From: Actinoplanes utahensis
GTDB taxonomy: Bacteria; Actinomycetota; Actinomycetes; Mycobacteriales; Micromonosporaceae
Length of the DNA: 60,522 nucleotides
Assembly (NCBI RefSeq): GCF_016862455.1
Contig: NZ_BOMZ01000055.1
Coordinates: 1-60,522, forward strand
Direction: 5' to 3'
In this document: positions 1 to 8,492 of the stretch, one piece after another
How positions within the stretch are numbered: position 1 is the first letter of the stretch
How the letters are laid out: each line of letters opens with the position of its first letter
Translations under genes and position numbers: made by a program
The notes under the pieces: model-generated
Told to the model about the DNA's origin: nothing
Databases searched by the model: none
The model's input: the letters and a program-made list of their open reading frames with translations, nothing else

Positions 1-943
1 CCCGAAGGTCCCGGCTCTGCTCGCGCGACTCTCGTTTCTGCTCCCGTGCCTCCCGGCTCTGCTCCCGCAGCACCCGGCGGATCAGGCCGGTCAGCGCGGC
101 CGACACCTCCGCCGGGCGCTCCAGCGGCAGCATGTGCCCGGCGCCCGGGACCACGGTCAGGTCGGCGTCCGGCAGCGCGCGGGCGATCGACTCGGCACAG
201 GCCGGCGGGGTCAGTCGGTCCCGGTCGCCGACCAGCACGGCGGCCGGCAGACCGGCCAGCTCGGCCAGCGTCTCCAGGCGGGCCTGGGTGCCGATCGACT
301 CCCGGAAGCCGCCGATCGAGCGCAGCGGGGCCCGGCCCAGGGCACGCATGGTCAGCCGCATCGCCTCCTCGCCGCACTCGTCGCCGAACAGCAGCCAGCG
401 CAGCGCCGGGCGCAGGGCCGGCAGCATCACCCGATGCGGGCGCCACGGGCCGGACCGGGCGAGCAGGCCGGCGCCCAGGGTCTCGCCGGCCCGCAGGAGG
501 CCGGCGATCTGGTCGGGCAGCCCGTACCGGGTGTGGGTGTGGCCCTCGGCGGTGGTCGAGACGAGCAGCAGGCCGGAGACCCGCTCGGCGAACTCCTCGG
601 GGTGGCGGTGCGCGTACTCCATGATCGTCATGCCGCCCATCGAGTGGCCGGCCAGCACGACCGGGCCGGCCGGGGCGAACCGCCGGACCACCTCGGCCAT
701 GTCGTCGCCGAGCTGGGCCAGGGTCGCCGACCGCAGGTGGGTGGTCCCGGAACGGCCGTGACCCCGGGTGTCGTACGCGATCACGCGCGGCGCCCGGCGG
801 CCCATCCCGCTCAGGGCCTCGATCTGATTCCGCCAGGTCCGCCGGTCCTGGCACCACCCGTGCGACAGCACGACGGTCAGCGGCGCGTCGTCCGGGCCGG
901 AGACCGAGACGTGCAACCGGACACCGTCCGACAGCGTGATCAT
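1..943 (-). CDS. Alpha/beta hydrolase, C-terminus cut by window edge
   Basis: The minus strand is open from an ATG at 943 to the left edge, so the stop is outside the window; about 314 residues are visible. A GGAGG lies 7 nt before the ATG. Alpha/beta-hydrolase landmarks appear in order: SHGWCQDR (oxyanion region), DTRGHGRS, the nucleophile elbow AGHSMGG, LVGDRDRLTP with the acid residue, and GAGHMLPLERP with the catalytic histidine. The visible end is a low-complexity Arg/Glu/Ser tail. The fold and catalytic triad are clear. The substrate is not; family members include esterases, haloperoxidase-like and epoxide hydrolases. It is divergent from the carbonic anhydrase gene. Confidence 0.9.
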   Translation of the reverse strand, partial: MITLSDGVRLHVSVSGPDDAPLTVVLSHGWCQDRRTWRNQIEALSGMGRRAPRVIAYDTRGHGRSGTTHLRSATLAQLGDDMAEVVRRFAPAGPVVLAGHSMGGMTIMEYAHRHPEEFAERVSGLLLVSTTAEGHTHTRYGLPDQIAGLLRAGETLGAGLLARSGPWRPHRVMLPALRPALRWLLFGDECGEEAMRLTMRALGRAPLRSIGGFRESIGTQARLETLAELAGLPAAVLVGDRDRLTPPACAESIARALPDADLTVVPGAGHMLPLERPAEVSAALTGLIRRVLREQSREAREQKRESREQSRDLR

Positions 944-976
944 GGGTACCTCCGTGGGGGTCACGGTTCCCCGCAG

Positions 977-988
977 TACCCGCGGGTA
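977..988. promoter_or_regulatory. Palindromic operator candidate upstream of the hydrolase
   Basis: TACCCGCGGGTA is a perfect 12-bp palindrome 34 bp upstream of the hydrolase ATG, in the divergent spacer. It resembles the TACC-N4-GGTA style of many TetR-family operators. A second inverted pair, GGTAATA (985-991) and TATTACC (1013-1019), overlaps it. No cognate regulator can be named. Confidence 0.4.
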
Positions 989-1125
989 ATAAGCATTACT
1001 CGCGATCAGCAGTATTACCAGCATGTTTCGGAGGGTCCTCCGGCCCGGTCGCCCGGATGTCGGATCCACAGTGAGTTAGCTCGCAAACACTTCTCCCCGC
1101 GCCACGGACAGCGAAAATCCTCTTC

Positions 1126-1743
1126 ATGACGGCCCTTAGCGACGCACAGGTCAGCACGCCCGCCGCCGCTTTGAGTGAACTCATCGCGGGTAACAAACGT
1201 TTCGTCTACGGCCGCCCCCGCTACGGCCACGACGTCGCACGCGCCGCCGCCACCGCGAACGGGCAGAAGCCCCACTCGCTGGTGTTCGGCTGCATCGACT
1301 CCCGGGTGCCGCTGGAGGCGATCTTCGACCAGACCTTCGGCTCGATCTGTGTGGCCCGGTCCGGCGCGCACGTCCTGGACCGGTCGCTGATCGGCTCGAT
1401 CAACTTCGCGGTGGCCGAGCTCGGCGTCTCGCTGGTGCTCGTGGTCGGCCACAAGCGCTGCGGCGCGGTGCACGCGACGGTGGAGGCGCTGCGGGCCGGC
1501 GCCCAGCCGGGCGGTGACGTGGATTACGTGGGGTACCTGGTCGACGAGCTGGCCCCGGCCGTGCAGGCGGTCGGCCTGGACCACGAGGACACCGACGAGA
1601 AGGCGGTGCGCGAGCACGTCAGCCGCACCGTGGACCGGCTGCGGGAGGTCCCCGGTCTGGTCGAGGGCATCGCGGCCGGCAAGGTGAAGGTGGCCGGCGC
1701 CGTCTACGACCTGGACAGCGGCTGGGTCGAGTTCCTGGATTAG
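1126..1743 (+). CDS. Beta-class carbonic anhydrase
   Basis: 205 aa, ATG start. Reversible hydration of CO2 to bicarbonate, zinc dependent, cytoplasmic. Visible motifs: CIDSR (zinc cysteine plus the Asp-Arg dyad) near residue 54 and HKRCGA (zinc His and Cys) near residue 108, as expected for beta-carbonic anhydrases. RSGAHVLD stands where RNAGN-type sequence is common, so it is a somewhat divergent branch. Length is normal for the family. It ends just before a strong hairpin terminator shared with the convergent gene at 1835. Confidence 0.93.
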   Translation: MTALSDAQVSTPAAALSELIAGNKRFVYGRPRYGHDVARAAATANGQKPHSLVFGCIDSRVPLEAIFDQTFGSICVARSGAHVLDRSLIGSINFAVAELGVSLVLVVGHKRCGAVHATVEALRAGAQPGGDVDYVGYLVDELAPAVQAVGLDHEDTDEKAVREHVSRTVDRLREVPGLVEGIAAGKVKVAGAVYDLDSGWVEFLD

Positions 1744-1784
1744 GCCCCGCGGGGCCGGAGCCGTGATCCGCTGATCATGCGAAA

Positions 1785-1816
1785 AAGCGCCTCCCGGTCG
1801 AAACCGGGAGGCGCTT
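1785..1816. terminator. Bidirectional hairpin terminator
   Basis: Arms 1785-1798 and 1803-1816 form a perfect 14-bp stem (AAGCGCCTCCCGGT) with a CGAA tetraloop. It lies between the convergent carbonic anhydrase gene and the 1835 gene, so it can serve both. Confidence 0.85.
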
Positions 1817-1834
1817 CTCGCGTTACGGGAGAGC

Positions 1835-2161
1835 TCAGCCCTCGAAGACGCCGGCGTCGACGAGACGCTTCTCGACGTCCGCCCAGCCGTGCTCCGGGTT
1901 GCTGTTGTGCAGACCGGTGATCTCGGTGCGGATCTTGACACCGTGACCGGCGGCGCTCAGAGCCCGGATCTCCTCGACGAAAGCGTCGGAGTCGGTCTTG
2001 AGGTGGGTGGTCTTACCGTTGGTCAGGTTACGCACGTACGCGAAGCGGCCGTCGGCGAGCGGGATGAGGTACTTGTACTCACCGAGCACGCTGAGGGCGC
2101 CACCGCTGCCCTGGCCGGCGCGGACTGATGCGCGGGCGGTCTTTGAAGTGTTGCTCGCCAC
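1835..2161 (-). CDS. Conserved-looking hypothetical protein, 108 aa
   Basis: GTG start at 2161 chosen because AAGGAG sits 7 nt upstream; the open frame continues further upstream (to 2332) but without a comparable ribosome site. The product starts VASNTSKTAR and has a basic, flexible N-terminus, then a compact segment with LGEYKYLIPLADGRFAYVRN and an acidic helix. No signal peptide or membrane segment. I do not recognise the family. Shared terminator with the carbonic anhydrase gene. Good codon usage supports a real gene. Confidence 0.75.
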   Translation of the reverse strand: MASNTSKTARASVRAGQGSGGALSVLGEYKYLIPLADGRFAYVRNLTNGKTTHLKTDSDAFVEEIRALSAAGHGVKIRTEITGLHNSNPEHGWADVEKRLVDAGVFEG

Positions 2162-2406
2162 GGCGGTACTCCTTGAAGGAAAGCTGAAAAGGCAGAAAAA
2201 AGGCCGTGGCAACTCTACACGACGGCAGCCGGACCATACCGTCGGAGCAGGTAACAGCGTTGGGCAGGGTATGCCACTACGGCAGCTCCCATAGTCGATG
2301 TTGCGGATTCCCTGGCGCACCGTCCGTACCACCCGGCATCATGGGACACGATCAACCGCGGTCGAGGTCGTAGGGGAAGACGCACCTCGGTCTCCGGGAG
2401 GTCACC

Positions 2407-2898
2407 GTGCCAACGTGTGGCGTCGTATACGTCCACTCGACCCCACTCGCCGTGTGCCAGCATGTCGAGTGGGCGATCGCGCGCGTCCTGACCGCGCCGG
2501 TCAAACTGGAATGGACCGTGCAACCGGTCGATCCCAGCATGCGCCGAGCCGAGTGCAGCTGGACCGGCCGGGCCGGTACTGGCGCCGAGCTGGCTGCTGC
2601 CCTCCGGCAGTGGCCCATGATCCGTTTCGAAGTGACCGAGGAGCCGAGCCCCGGCGTCGACGGGGAGCGGTTCATGCACGTCCCCGGTCGCGGGCTGTTC
2701 CACGGGGTCATGGGCGCGTCGGGTGACATCCAGATCGGTGAGGACCGGCTGCGCGCCATCATGTCCTCGGTCCGTGCACCCGAGGCGCTGTCGCATGCCC
2801 TCGAGAAGGCGCTCGGCACCGCCTGGGACGCGGAGCTGGAGCCGTACCGGTACGCCGGCGACGGCGCCCCGGTGACGCTGCTGACCCGGGTCGGCTGA
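2407..2898 (+). CDS. DUF3145 family protein
   Basis: 163 aa from a GTG start preceded by GGGAGG. Recognisable as the actinobacterial DUF3145 family by the N-terminal GVVYVHSTPLAVCQHVEWA segment, RFEVTEEPSPG, and the C-terminal WDAELEPYRYAGDGAP motif. Function unknown. In Streptomyces the family member lies next to the fabDHPF cluster, and here it is also within 3 kb of the same cluster, which hints at a role linked to lipid metabolism (inference). Cytoplasmic, no membrane segment. Confidence 0.93.
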   Translation: MPTCGVVYVHSTPLAVCQHVEWAIARVLTAPVKLEWTVQPVDPSMRRAECSWTGRAGTGAELAAALRQWPMIRFEVTEEPSPGVDGERFMHVPGRGLFHGVMGASGDIQIGEDRLRAIMSSVRAPEALSHALEKALGTAWDAELEPYRYAGDGAPVTLLTRVG

Positions 2899-2989
2899 CA
2901 CTCGCCCACTGGCATAGGGCAAATCCCCCTGAATCATGCCCAAGACACGTTGGGGGGTCGAGTAGCGACCTTTGCCGTGAACTGGTTCG

Positions 2990-4729
2990 ATGGCGATCGT
3001 GAGAAACCTGTCGCGCGCGCTGGTCGTACCCCTGCTCCTGCTCCTGGGGGCGTGCGGGGACGAACCCGCACCGACCGGCACCACACCGGCCCCGGCCGCC
3101 TCCCGGCCGGAGGCCGCACCCGTCTCGCCGAGCGCCGTCCCGTCCGCGACCAGCGCCGATCCGGCGGCCCGGGCGGCCGAGGCGGTGGCCCGCCTCAGCG
3201 ACGAGGACCTGGCCGGGCAGGTCCTGATGCCGTACGCCTACGGCAGCGACGCGACGAAGGTGGACGCCGCCAACGCGCGGGGCAACCAGGGCCTCGCCGG
3301 CGTCGACACCCCCGCCCAGATGATCGAGAAGTACCGTCTCGGCGGTCTGATCCTGGTCGGTTTCACCCCCGGCGACCCGACCGGCAAGACCAACCCCACC
3401 ACGAACGTGGAGAACCCGAAGCAGGTCCGCGCACTCACCGAGGGCCTGCAGCAGGCGGCCGGACGGCTGCCCGCCGCGGCCCCGCTGATGATCGGCATGG
3501 ACCAGGAGTACGGCACCGTCACCCGGGTCACCGACGGCGTCACCATGCTGCCGTCCGCGATGGCGTTCGGCGCCGCCGGGCAGCCCGCGCTGACCGAGGC
3601 GGCCTGGCGAGCGGCCGGCGAGGAGATCGCCGCGATGGGCGTCACCGTCGACTTCGCCCCGGTCGCCGACACGCTCAGCCCCAGCGGTGCCGGCGTGATC
3701 GGCTCCCGCTCCTTCGGCAGCGACCCGAAAGCCAACGCCGCCCAGGTCGCCGCCGCCGTCCGGGGCCTGCAGTCGGCCGGGGTCGCCGCCGCCCTCAAAC
3801 ACTTCCCCGGCCACGGCCACACCACCGCCGACAGCCACGACGAGCTGCCGCTGATCAGCCAGACCCGGCAGGCGTGGCAGGCGCAGGACGTCCCGCCGTT
3901 CGCCGCCGGGGTGAGCGCCGGCGCCGGCGTGGTGATGTCCGGCCACCTCGACCTGCAGGCCGTCGACAAGGGCGTGCCGGCCACCTTCTCCCACAAGATC
4001 ATGACCGAGGTGCTGCGCGGCCAGCTCAAGTTCACCGGCGTCGCCGTCACCGACGCGATGAACATGGCCCCCGCCAAGAAGTGGCCCGCCGGGGAGGCCG
4101 CCGTCCGCGCCCTCAACGCGGGCAACGACATGCTCCTCATGCCGCCGGACATCGGCGCCGCCCGGGACGGCATCCTCGCCGGCCTCAAGAACGGCAGCCT
4201 CAAACGGGAACGCCTCACCGAGGCCGTCACCCGCATCCTCACCCTCAAGTTCACGACCGCCCGGACCCCGCAGCCCGACCTCACCACCATCGGCTCCGAT
4301 GCCCACCAGCGGGCCGTCAGCGCCCTCGACGCCGCCGCCGTCACCGTCCTGCGCGGCAAGTGCGCCGGCCCGCTGGTCACCGGTCCCGTCTCGGTCACCG
4401 CGCCGGCCAGCCGCGAGGTCGCCCGGGTCGCCCTGGTCAAGGCCCTGCAGAACGCCGGCGTCCCGGTCCAGGCCTCCGGTGGCTCGGTGATCCGCCTCGT
4501 CGGGTACGGCGACGCGCGCGTCGACCTCGACGACACCGCCGCCGTGACCGTCATGATGGACGCTCCGCGCCTGCTGGCCGTGGCCCAGACCCCGACCCTG
4601 GTCGCCACGTATTCGTCGAGCCAGCTGTCGCTCACCGCCCTCGCCGCGGTCATCGCCGGGAAGGCGAAGGCTCCCGGCCGGTCACCCATCGCGGTCGGCA
4701 ACCTGCCCCGCAGTGCTTGCGTGAAATAA
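2990..4729 (+). CDS. Glycoside hydrolase family 3 lipoprotein (NagZ-type beta-N-acetylhexosaminidase)
   Basis: 579 aa. The N-terminus is a lipoprotein signal: basic start, Leu-rich core, lipobox LLGAC with the cysteine near residue 22, then a Pro/Ala-rich linker. The GH3 domain (about residues 60-420) has MIGMDQEYG, KHFPGHGHTTADSHDELP (the NagZ His/Asp motif) and VAVTDAMNM with the catalytic Asp. The C-terminal 150 residues fit the GH3 C-terminal domain. Likely anchored outside the membrane and acting on N-acetylglucosaminides such as muropeptides or chitin fragments. It stands alone; 614 bp of repeat-containing spacer follow. Confidence 0.9.
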   Translation: MAIVRNLSRALVVPLLLLLGACGDEPAPTGTTPAPAASRPEAAPVSPSAVPSATSADPAARAAEAVARLSDEDLAGQVLMPYAYGSDATKVDAANARGNQGLAGVDTPAQMIEKYRLGGLILVGFTPGDPTGKTNPTTNVENPKQVRALTEGLQQAAGRLPAAAPLMIGMDQEYGTVTRVTDGVTMLPSAMAFGAAGQPALTEAAWRAAGEEIAAMGVTVDFAPVADTLSPSGAGVIGSRSFGSDPKANAAQVAAAVRGLQSAGVAAALKHFPGHGHTTADSHDELPLISQTRQAWQAQDVPPFAAGVSAGAGVVMSGHLDLQAVDKGVPATFSHKIMTEVLRGQLKFTGVAVTDAMNMAPAKKWPAGEAAVRALNAGNDMLLMPPDIGAARDGILAGLKNGSLKRERLTEAVTRILTLKFTTARTPQPDLTTIGSDAHQRAVSALDAAAVTVLRGKCAGPLVTGPVSVTAPASREVARVALVKALQNAGVPVQASGGSVIRLVGYGDARVDLDDTAAVTVMMDAPRLLAVAQTPTLVATYSSSQLSLTALAAVIAGKAKAPGRSPIAVGNLPRSACVK

Positions 4730-4880
4730 GACCCGTTTCTGGTACGCCCGTGACCGTCCCGAACGCGACCATCCCGTTCCGCCGGGTCCGCGCGAGGTTC
4801 GCGCGGGTCCGGACCGAAACGCGGCCACCGGGCCGGATCCGTGGTCACCGAACGGCCCGCCCCGCCGCCCACCGGTCCCG

Positions 4881-5019
4881 GACGTATCCGCCGGGGACGG
4901 CCGGACCCACCCCCGGACGTGTCGGCCGGGGACGGCCGGACCCACCCCCGGACGTATCCGCCAGGGACGGCCGGACCCGGCCCCGACGTGTCGGCCAGGG
5001 CCGGCCGGACCCGCCCGGA
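4881..5019. repeat. Tandem repeat, four units of about 35 bp in A-B-A-B order
   Basis: Units begin at 4881, 4916, 4951 and 4985, each GACGT followed by ATCCGCC (units 1, 3) or GTCGGCC (units 2, 4), then a common GGGACGGCCGGACCC segment. The alternation means a 70-bp higher-order unit has been duplicated. Intergenic. Confidence 0.85.
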
Positions 5020-5239
5020 CTGACCCCGGACCCCCTGACCGCCCGCCCCATCGCCCGCGGAGCTGAAGCCGGACCGGGTCAGTCCAGCCGCCCCGGCCTT
5101 CCAGAAGACCTCGGCTGGCTCTCAGGGCTGACTCGAAAGTCGGCCATCACCGCGGCTCATGCCTTGATTGAAGACGTTATGTCAATCGCGCCCGGCGTTC
5201 GGCTTTCACGCAGGGCACGGGCGTCGCAAGGACACGGAT

Positions 5240-5266
5240 GGCTGTCTCGGGCGGCCGGAGACAGCC
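5240..5266. terminator. Hairpin, possible terminator
   Basis: GGCTGTCTC (5240-5248) and GAGACAGCC (5258-5266) form a perfect 9-bp stem with a 9-nt loop, 78 bp beyond the accD stop. Its core matches the larger hairpin at 28090-28146. No T-run, so terminator function is only inferred from position. Confidence 0.45.
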
Positions 5267-5343
5267 CTGATGACCAGCCGGGCAAGATCCACCGTCTCTC
5301 GGGCCTCTACCGGGCCTCTGCCGGGCGAAGCCGGTGACTTCGG

Positions 5344-6969
5344 TCAAAGGGGCGTGGGGCCGGGCCGGCCGCGGCCGGCGGGCGCCGCGGCGAAGGTCTC
5401 GGCGATCCGCCGGCGGGTCTCGGTGGGAGTGATCACGGCATCGATGACGCCGGTCGCGACGGCCTGAGTGATGTCGCCGGCGGCGGCCAGGCGGTCGCGC
5501 AGCAGCCGGGCGTGGTGGGCCGGGCGGTCCCCGGGCGGGGTGGCGGCGAGGGCCCGGCGGTGCAGGATGCCGACGGCTGCGGACGGGTCGAGGGCGGCGA
5601 CGTCGGCGTCCGGCCAGGCGAACACGGCGGTGGCGCCGAGAGCGCGGGAGTTCATGGCGATGTACGCGCCACCGTAGGCACGCCGGGTGACCAGGGTGAC
5701 CCGGGGGACGACCGCCTCGGCGAAGGCGTGCAGCAGTTTGGCGCCGCGGCGGATCACGCCGTCCCAGTCGTCGCCGGGGCCGGGAAGGTGGCCGGGGGCG
5801 TCGACGAGGACGATCAACGGCAGACCCAGGGAATCGCACATGCGGACGAAACGGGCGGCCTTCTCGGCGGCCGGAGCATCCAGGCAGCCGCCCAGGTGGA
5901 GCGGGTTGTTGGCGATCACGCCGATGGTACGGCCGGCGAAACGGCCCAGGGTGGTGACGACGTTCGGCGCCCAGCCGGCGTGCAACTCGGTGCCGTGCTC
6001 GTCGAGAAGGCCGCGGATCACGGGCCGCACGTCGTACGGGTGGATGGAGCCGGCCGGGATCAGCGCGTCCAGGGAGATGCCGGTGCTCGCGCCGGGTTTG
6101 ACGTCATCGGGGGAGACCCGGCCCTGACGGCCGAGCAGCACGATCAGCGCGCGGGTCTGCGCCAGCGCCGCCTCGTCGTCGGCTGCGGTGAGGTGGACGA
6201 CCTCGGAGCCGTGCGCGCCCGCTTCCGGACCGGCGGAGAAGCCGGCGGAAGGACCTGTGGGGAGGCTGGTGGAAGCGCCGGTGGAAGGACCTGTGGGGAG
6301 GCTGGTGGAAGCGCTGGTGGAAGGACCTGTGGGAACGCCGGTGGGAACGCCGGTGGAACGGGCGCCGGTTGCCGGGCGGGAATGGCTGTGTGCCGGGGCG
6401 CCGGGGAAGGGCCCGCCGAAGGCCGTCGTGAGGCCGGTGTGGCCGGGAAGGGCGGTGCCGGGCGGCGGCGGGACCGGTGTCGCGTCGCCGGTGACGAAGA
6501 GCCGGCCTGCGCGGCTGCGGATCACGATGTCGGTGAGGGCGGGCGCGTAGGCCGCTCCTCCGGCGGCCGGGCCGAGCACCGCCGAGATCTGCGGGATCCG
6601 GCCGGAGGCCTGGACCACCGCCGCGAAGACCCGGCCGACGCCGTCCAGCGCGACCACGCCTTCGGCGAGCCGGGCGCCGCCGGAGTGCCAGAGGCCGGCG
6701 ACCGGGACGCGTTCGCGTACCGCGGTTCCGATCGCCTCGACGATGCGCCGGCATCCCGCCACGCCCAGGGCGCCGCCTTTGCGGGTGGCGTCGGTGGCGA
6801 AGGCGATGGCCGGGATCCCGTCGACCCGGCCGCGCCCGGAGAGCACGCCGGATCCATCGGGATCGGCCAGCAGCCGGAGCGTGCCCCGGTCGAACAGCGC
6901 CCGGAGCCGGAGCTCCGGGTCGCGGTGGTCGACCGGGGACGGTACGTGCCCGGAGGGGTTCGGGCTCAC
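5344..6969 (-). CDS. accD: Acyl-CoA/acetyl-CoA carboxylase carboxyltransferase subunit
   Basis: 541 aa. GTG start at 6969 overlaps the fabF stop (GTGA), indicating translational coupling. Transfers the carboxyl group from biotin to acetyl- or propionyl-CoA, supplying malonyl-CoA for the upstream FAS-II genes. N-terminal half: GGALGVAGCRRIVEA, GLWHSGGARLAEGV, LGPAAGGAAYAPALTD. C-terminal half: VIANNPLHLGGCLDAPAAEK, VDAPGHLPG, RRAYGGAYIAMNS, FAWPDADVAALD. Between them (about residues 195-250) is a Ser/Thr/Pro/Gly linker encoded by 36-bp tandem repeats. The open frame continues upstream through fabF only as a shadow. Position at the end of the operon fits a fatty-acid role. Confidence 0.9.
   Translation of the reverse strand: MSPNPSGHVPSPVDHRDPELRLRALFDRGTLRLLADPDGSGVLSGRGRVDGIPAIAFATDATRKGGALGVAGCRRIVEAIGTAVRERVPVAGLWHSGGARLAEGVVALDGVGRVFAAVVQASGRIPQISAVLGPAAGGAAYAPALTDIVIRSRAGRLFVTGDATPVPPPPGTALPGHTGLTTAFGGPFPGAPAHSHSRPATGARSTGVPTGVPTGPSTSASTSLPTGPSTGASTSLPTGPSAGFSAGPEAGAHGSEVVHLTAADDEAALAQTRALIVLLGRQGRVSPDDVKPGASTGISLDALIPAGSIHPYDVRPVIRGLLDEHGTELHAGWAPNVVTTLGRFAGRTIGVIANNPLHLGGCLDAPAAEKAARFVRMCDSLGLPLIVLVDAPGHLPGPGDDWDGVIRRGAKLLHAFAEAVVPRVTLVTRRAYGGAYIAMNSRALGATAVFAWPDADVAALDPSAAVGILHRRALAATPPGDRPAHHARLLRDRLAAAGDITQAVATGVIDAVITPTETRRRIAETFAAAPAGRGRPGPTPL
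6245..6352. repeat. Three 36-bp tandem repeats inside accD
   Basis: Units 6245-6280, 6281-6316 and 6317-6352; the first two differ at two positions and the third diverges in its second half. Each encodes 12 residues of the PTGPSTGASTSL type, so copy-number change keeps the reading frame. Confidence 0.9.
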
Positions 6970-8192
6970 GCCCGGGTGAAGATCAGCGCCACGTTGTGCC
7001 CGCCGAAGCCGAACGAGTTGTTCAGCGCCGCCTGGATGTCGGCGGTGCGGGCCTTGTGCGCCGCGACGTCGAGGTCGAGCCGCTCGTCGGGGTCGTCGAG
7101 GTTGATGGTCGGAGGGATGATGCCGTCCCGGATGGCCAGGATGGTGGCGATCGACTCGAGCGCGCCCGCCGCGCCGAGCAGGTGCCCGGACATCGACTTG
7201 GTCGACGTGACGATCGGGTGCCCACCGATGGCGGCCCGGATGCCCTTGATCTCGCCCATGTCGCCGGCCGGGGTCGAGGTGGCGTGGGCGTTGACGTGGT
7301 GGATGTCGGCGCCGGTCAGACCGGCGTCGCGGATCGCCGTCCGCATGGCGCGGATGCCGCCGGCGCACTCCGGGTCGGGCTGGACGATGTCGTACCCGTC
7401 CGAGGTGATGCCGGCCCCGGCCAGACGCGCGTAGACCCGGGCGCCGCGAGCGGCGGCGTGGTCGGCGCGTTCCAGGATGATGGTTCCGGCGCCCTCGCCG
7501 AGGACGAAGCCGTCCCGGTTGGCGTCCCACGGGCGGGAGGCCCGTTCCGGCTCGTCGTTGCGGGTCGACATGGCCCGCATCGAGGCGAACCCGGCGATCG
7601 GCAGCGGGTGCACCACGGCCTCGGTGCTGCCGGCCACGACGACGTCCGCGCGGCCGGCGCGGATCAGGTCGAGGCCGAGAGCGACCGCCTCGGCGCCGGT
7701 GGCGCAGGCGCTGGCCATCGCCCGGACGCCGGCGCGGGCGCCGAGTTCCAGGCCGATGTGGGCGGCGGGGCCGTTCGGCATGAGCATCGGCACGGTGTGC
7801 GGGCTGACCCGGCGGGGTCCGGAGCTCTGCAGGATCTCGTTCTGCTCCAGCGTGGTGATCACACCGCCGATGCCGGTGCCGAAGCTGACGGCGAGCCGGT
7901 CCTGGTCCACCCCGGCGTCGGCCAGGCCGGAGTCGGCCCAGGCCTCGCGGGCCGAGATGACGGCCATCGCCTCGGCCCGGTCCAGCCGGCGCAGCTTGAC
8001 CCGCTCGATGATCTCGGAGGGCTCGACGGCGAGCTGGGCAGCGATCCGCACCGGGAGGGGACCGGCCCACTCCTGGGTGAGCGGACCCACCCCGGAGCGG
8101 CCGGCGAGCATTGCGTCCCAGGTGGACGCGACGTCCCCGCCGAGCGGGGTCGTCGCGCCGAGCCCGGTGACGACGACGTCTACGCTGCTCAT
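6966..8192 (-). CDS. fabF: Beta-ketoacyl-ACP synthase II
   Basis: 408 aa, ATG start one base after the acpP stop. Condenses malonyl-ACP with acyl-ACP in fatty acid elongation. KAS II features: VVVTGLGATTPLG at the N-terminus, nucleophile Cys in ASACATGAEA, HVNAHATSTPAGD and KSMSGHLLGAAGALE with the two catalytic histidines, NNSFGFGGHN near the C-terminus. Normal length. Fourth gene of the fabD-fabH-acpP-fabF-accD operon. Confidence 0.96.
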   Translation of the reverse strand: MSSVDVVVTGLGATTPLGGDVASTWDAMLAGRSGVGPLTQEWAGPLPVRIAAQLAVEPSEIIERVKLRRLDRAEAMAVISAREAWADSGLADAGVDQDRLAVSFGTGIGGVITTLEQNEILQSSGPRRVSPHTVPMLMPNGPAAHIGLELGARAGVRAMASACATGAEAVALGLDLIRAGRADVVVAGSTEAVVHPLPIAGFASMRAMSTRNDEPERASRPWDANRDGFVLGEGAGTIILERADHAAARGARVYARLAGAGITSDGYDIVQPDPECAGGIRAMRTAIRDAGLTGADIHHVNAHATSTPAGDMGEIKGIRAAIGGHPIVTSTKSMSGHLLGAAGALESIATILAIRDGIIPPTINLDDPDERLDLDVAAHKARTADIQAALNNSFGFGGHNVALIFTRA

Positions 8193-8193
8193 G

Positions 8194-8436
8194 TCAGTGG
8201 TTCGCCTCGATGTAGGTGACGGCGTCGCCGACGGTCTTCAGGTTCTGCACCTCGTTGTCCGGGATCTTGACGCCGAACTTCTCCTCGGCCGCCACCACGA
8301 CCTCGACCATGGACAGCGAGTCGACGTCCAGGTCGTCGGTGAAGGACTTCTCCTCGGCGACGTCGTCCGGGTTCACCCCGGCGACCTCCTCGAGGATCTC
8401 AGCGAGGCCGGAGGTGATCTCTGCGCGAGTTGCCAT
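8194..8436 (-). CDS. acpP: Acyl carrier protein
   Basis: 80 aa, highly acidic. The phosphopantetheine attachment serine is in DLDVDSLSMVEV near residue 41. Carries the growing acyl chain between the Fab enzymes. GGAAAG-type purine stretch lies before the ATG. Placed 56 bp after fabH and 1 bp before fabF. Confidence 0.96.
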   Translation of the reverse strand: MATRAEITSGLAEILEEVAGVNPDDVAEEKSFTDDLDVDSLSMVEVVVAAEEKFGVKIPDNEVQNLKTVGDAVTYIEANH

Positions 8437-8492
8437 TGTGGGAATCTTTCCTCTCGATGGTGGTGCGGAATTCGACGGTCAGGGCACGCTGC

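Larger units (their letters stand above)
4730..5343. other. Gene-free spacer between convergent GH3 and accD genes
   Basis: Long open frames cross this stretch but have the Arg/Pro-rich composition of GC-shadow frames and no ribosome sites. What it holds: the 35-bp tandem repeat at 4881-5019, a 22-bp segment (5111-5132, TCGGCTGGCTCTCAGGGCTG then AC) found again with one mismatch at 53196-53217, and the hairpin at 5240-5266. Confidence 0.7.

Noticed and set aside
2950..5337. Long plus-strand frame overlapping the GH3 gene
   Set aside because: Arg/Pro/Gly-rich shadow of the GH3 lipoprotein frame and of the repeat-containing spacer; no domains.
7000..8070. Upstream extension of the accD frame through fabF
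   Set aside because: The residues before the GTG at 6969 are a shadow of fabF; the GTGA overlap gives a better start.
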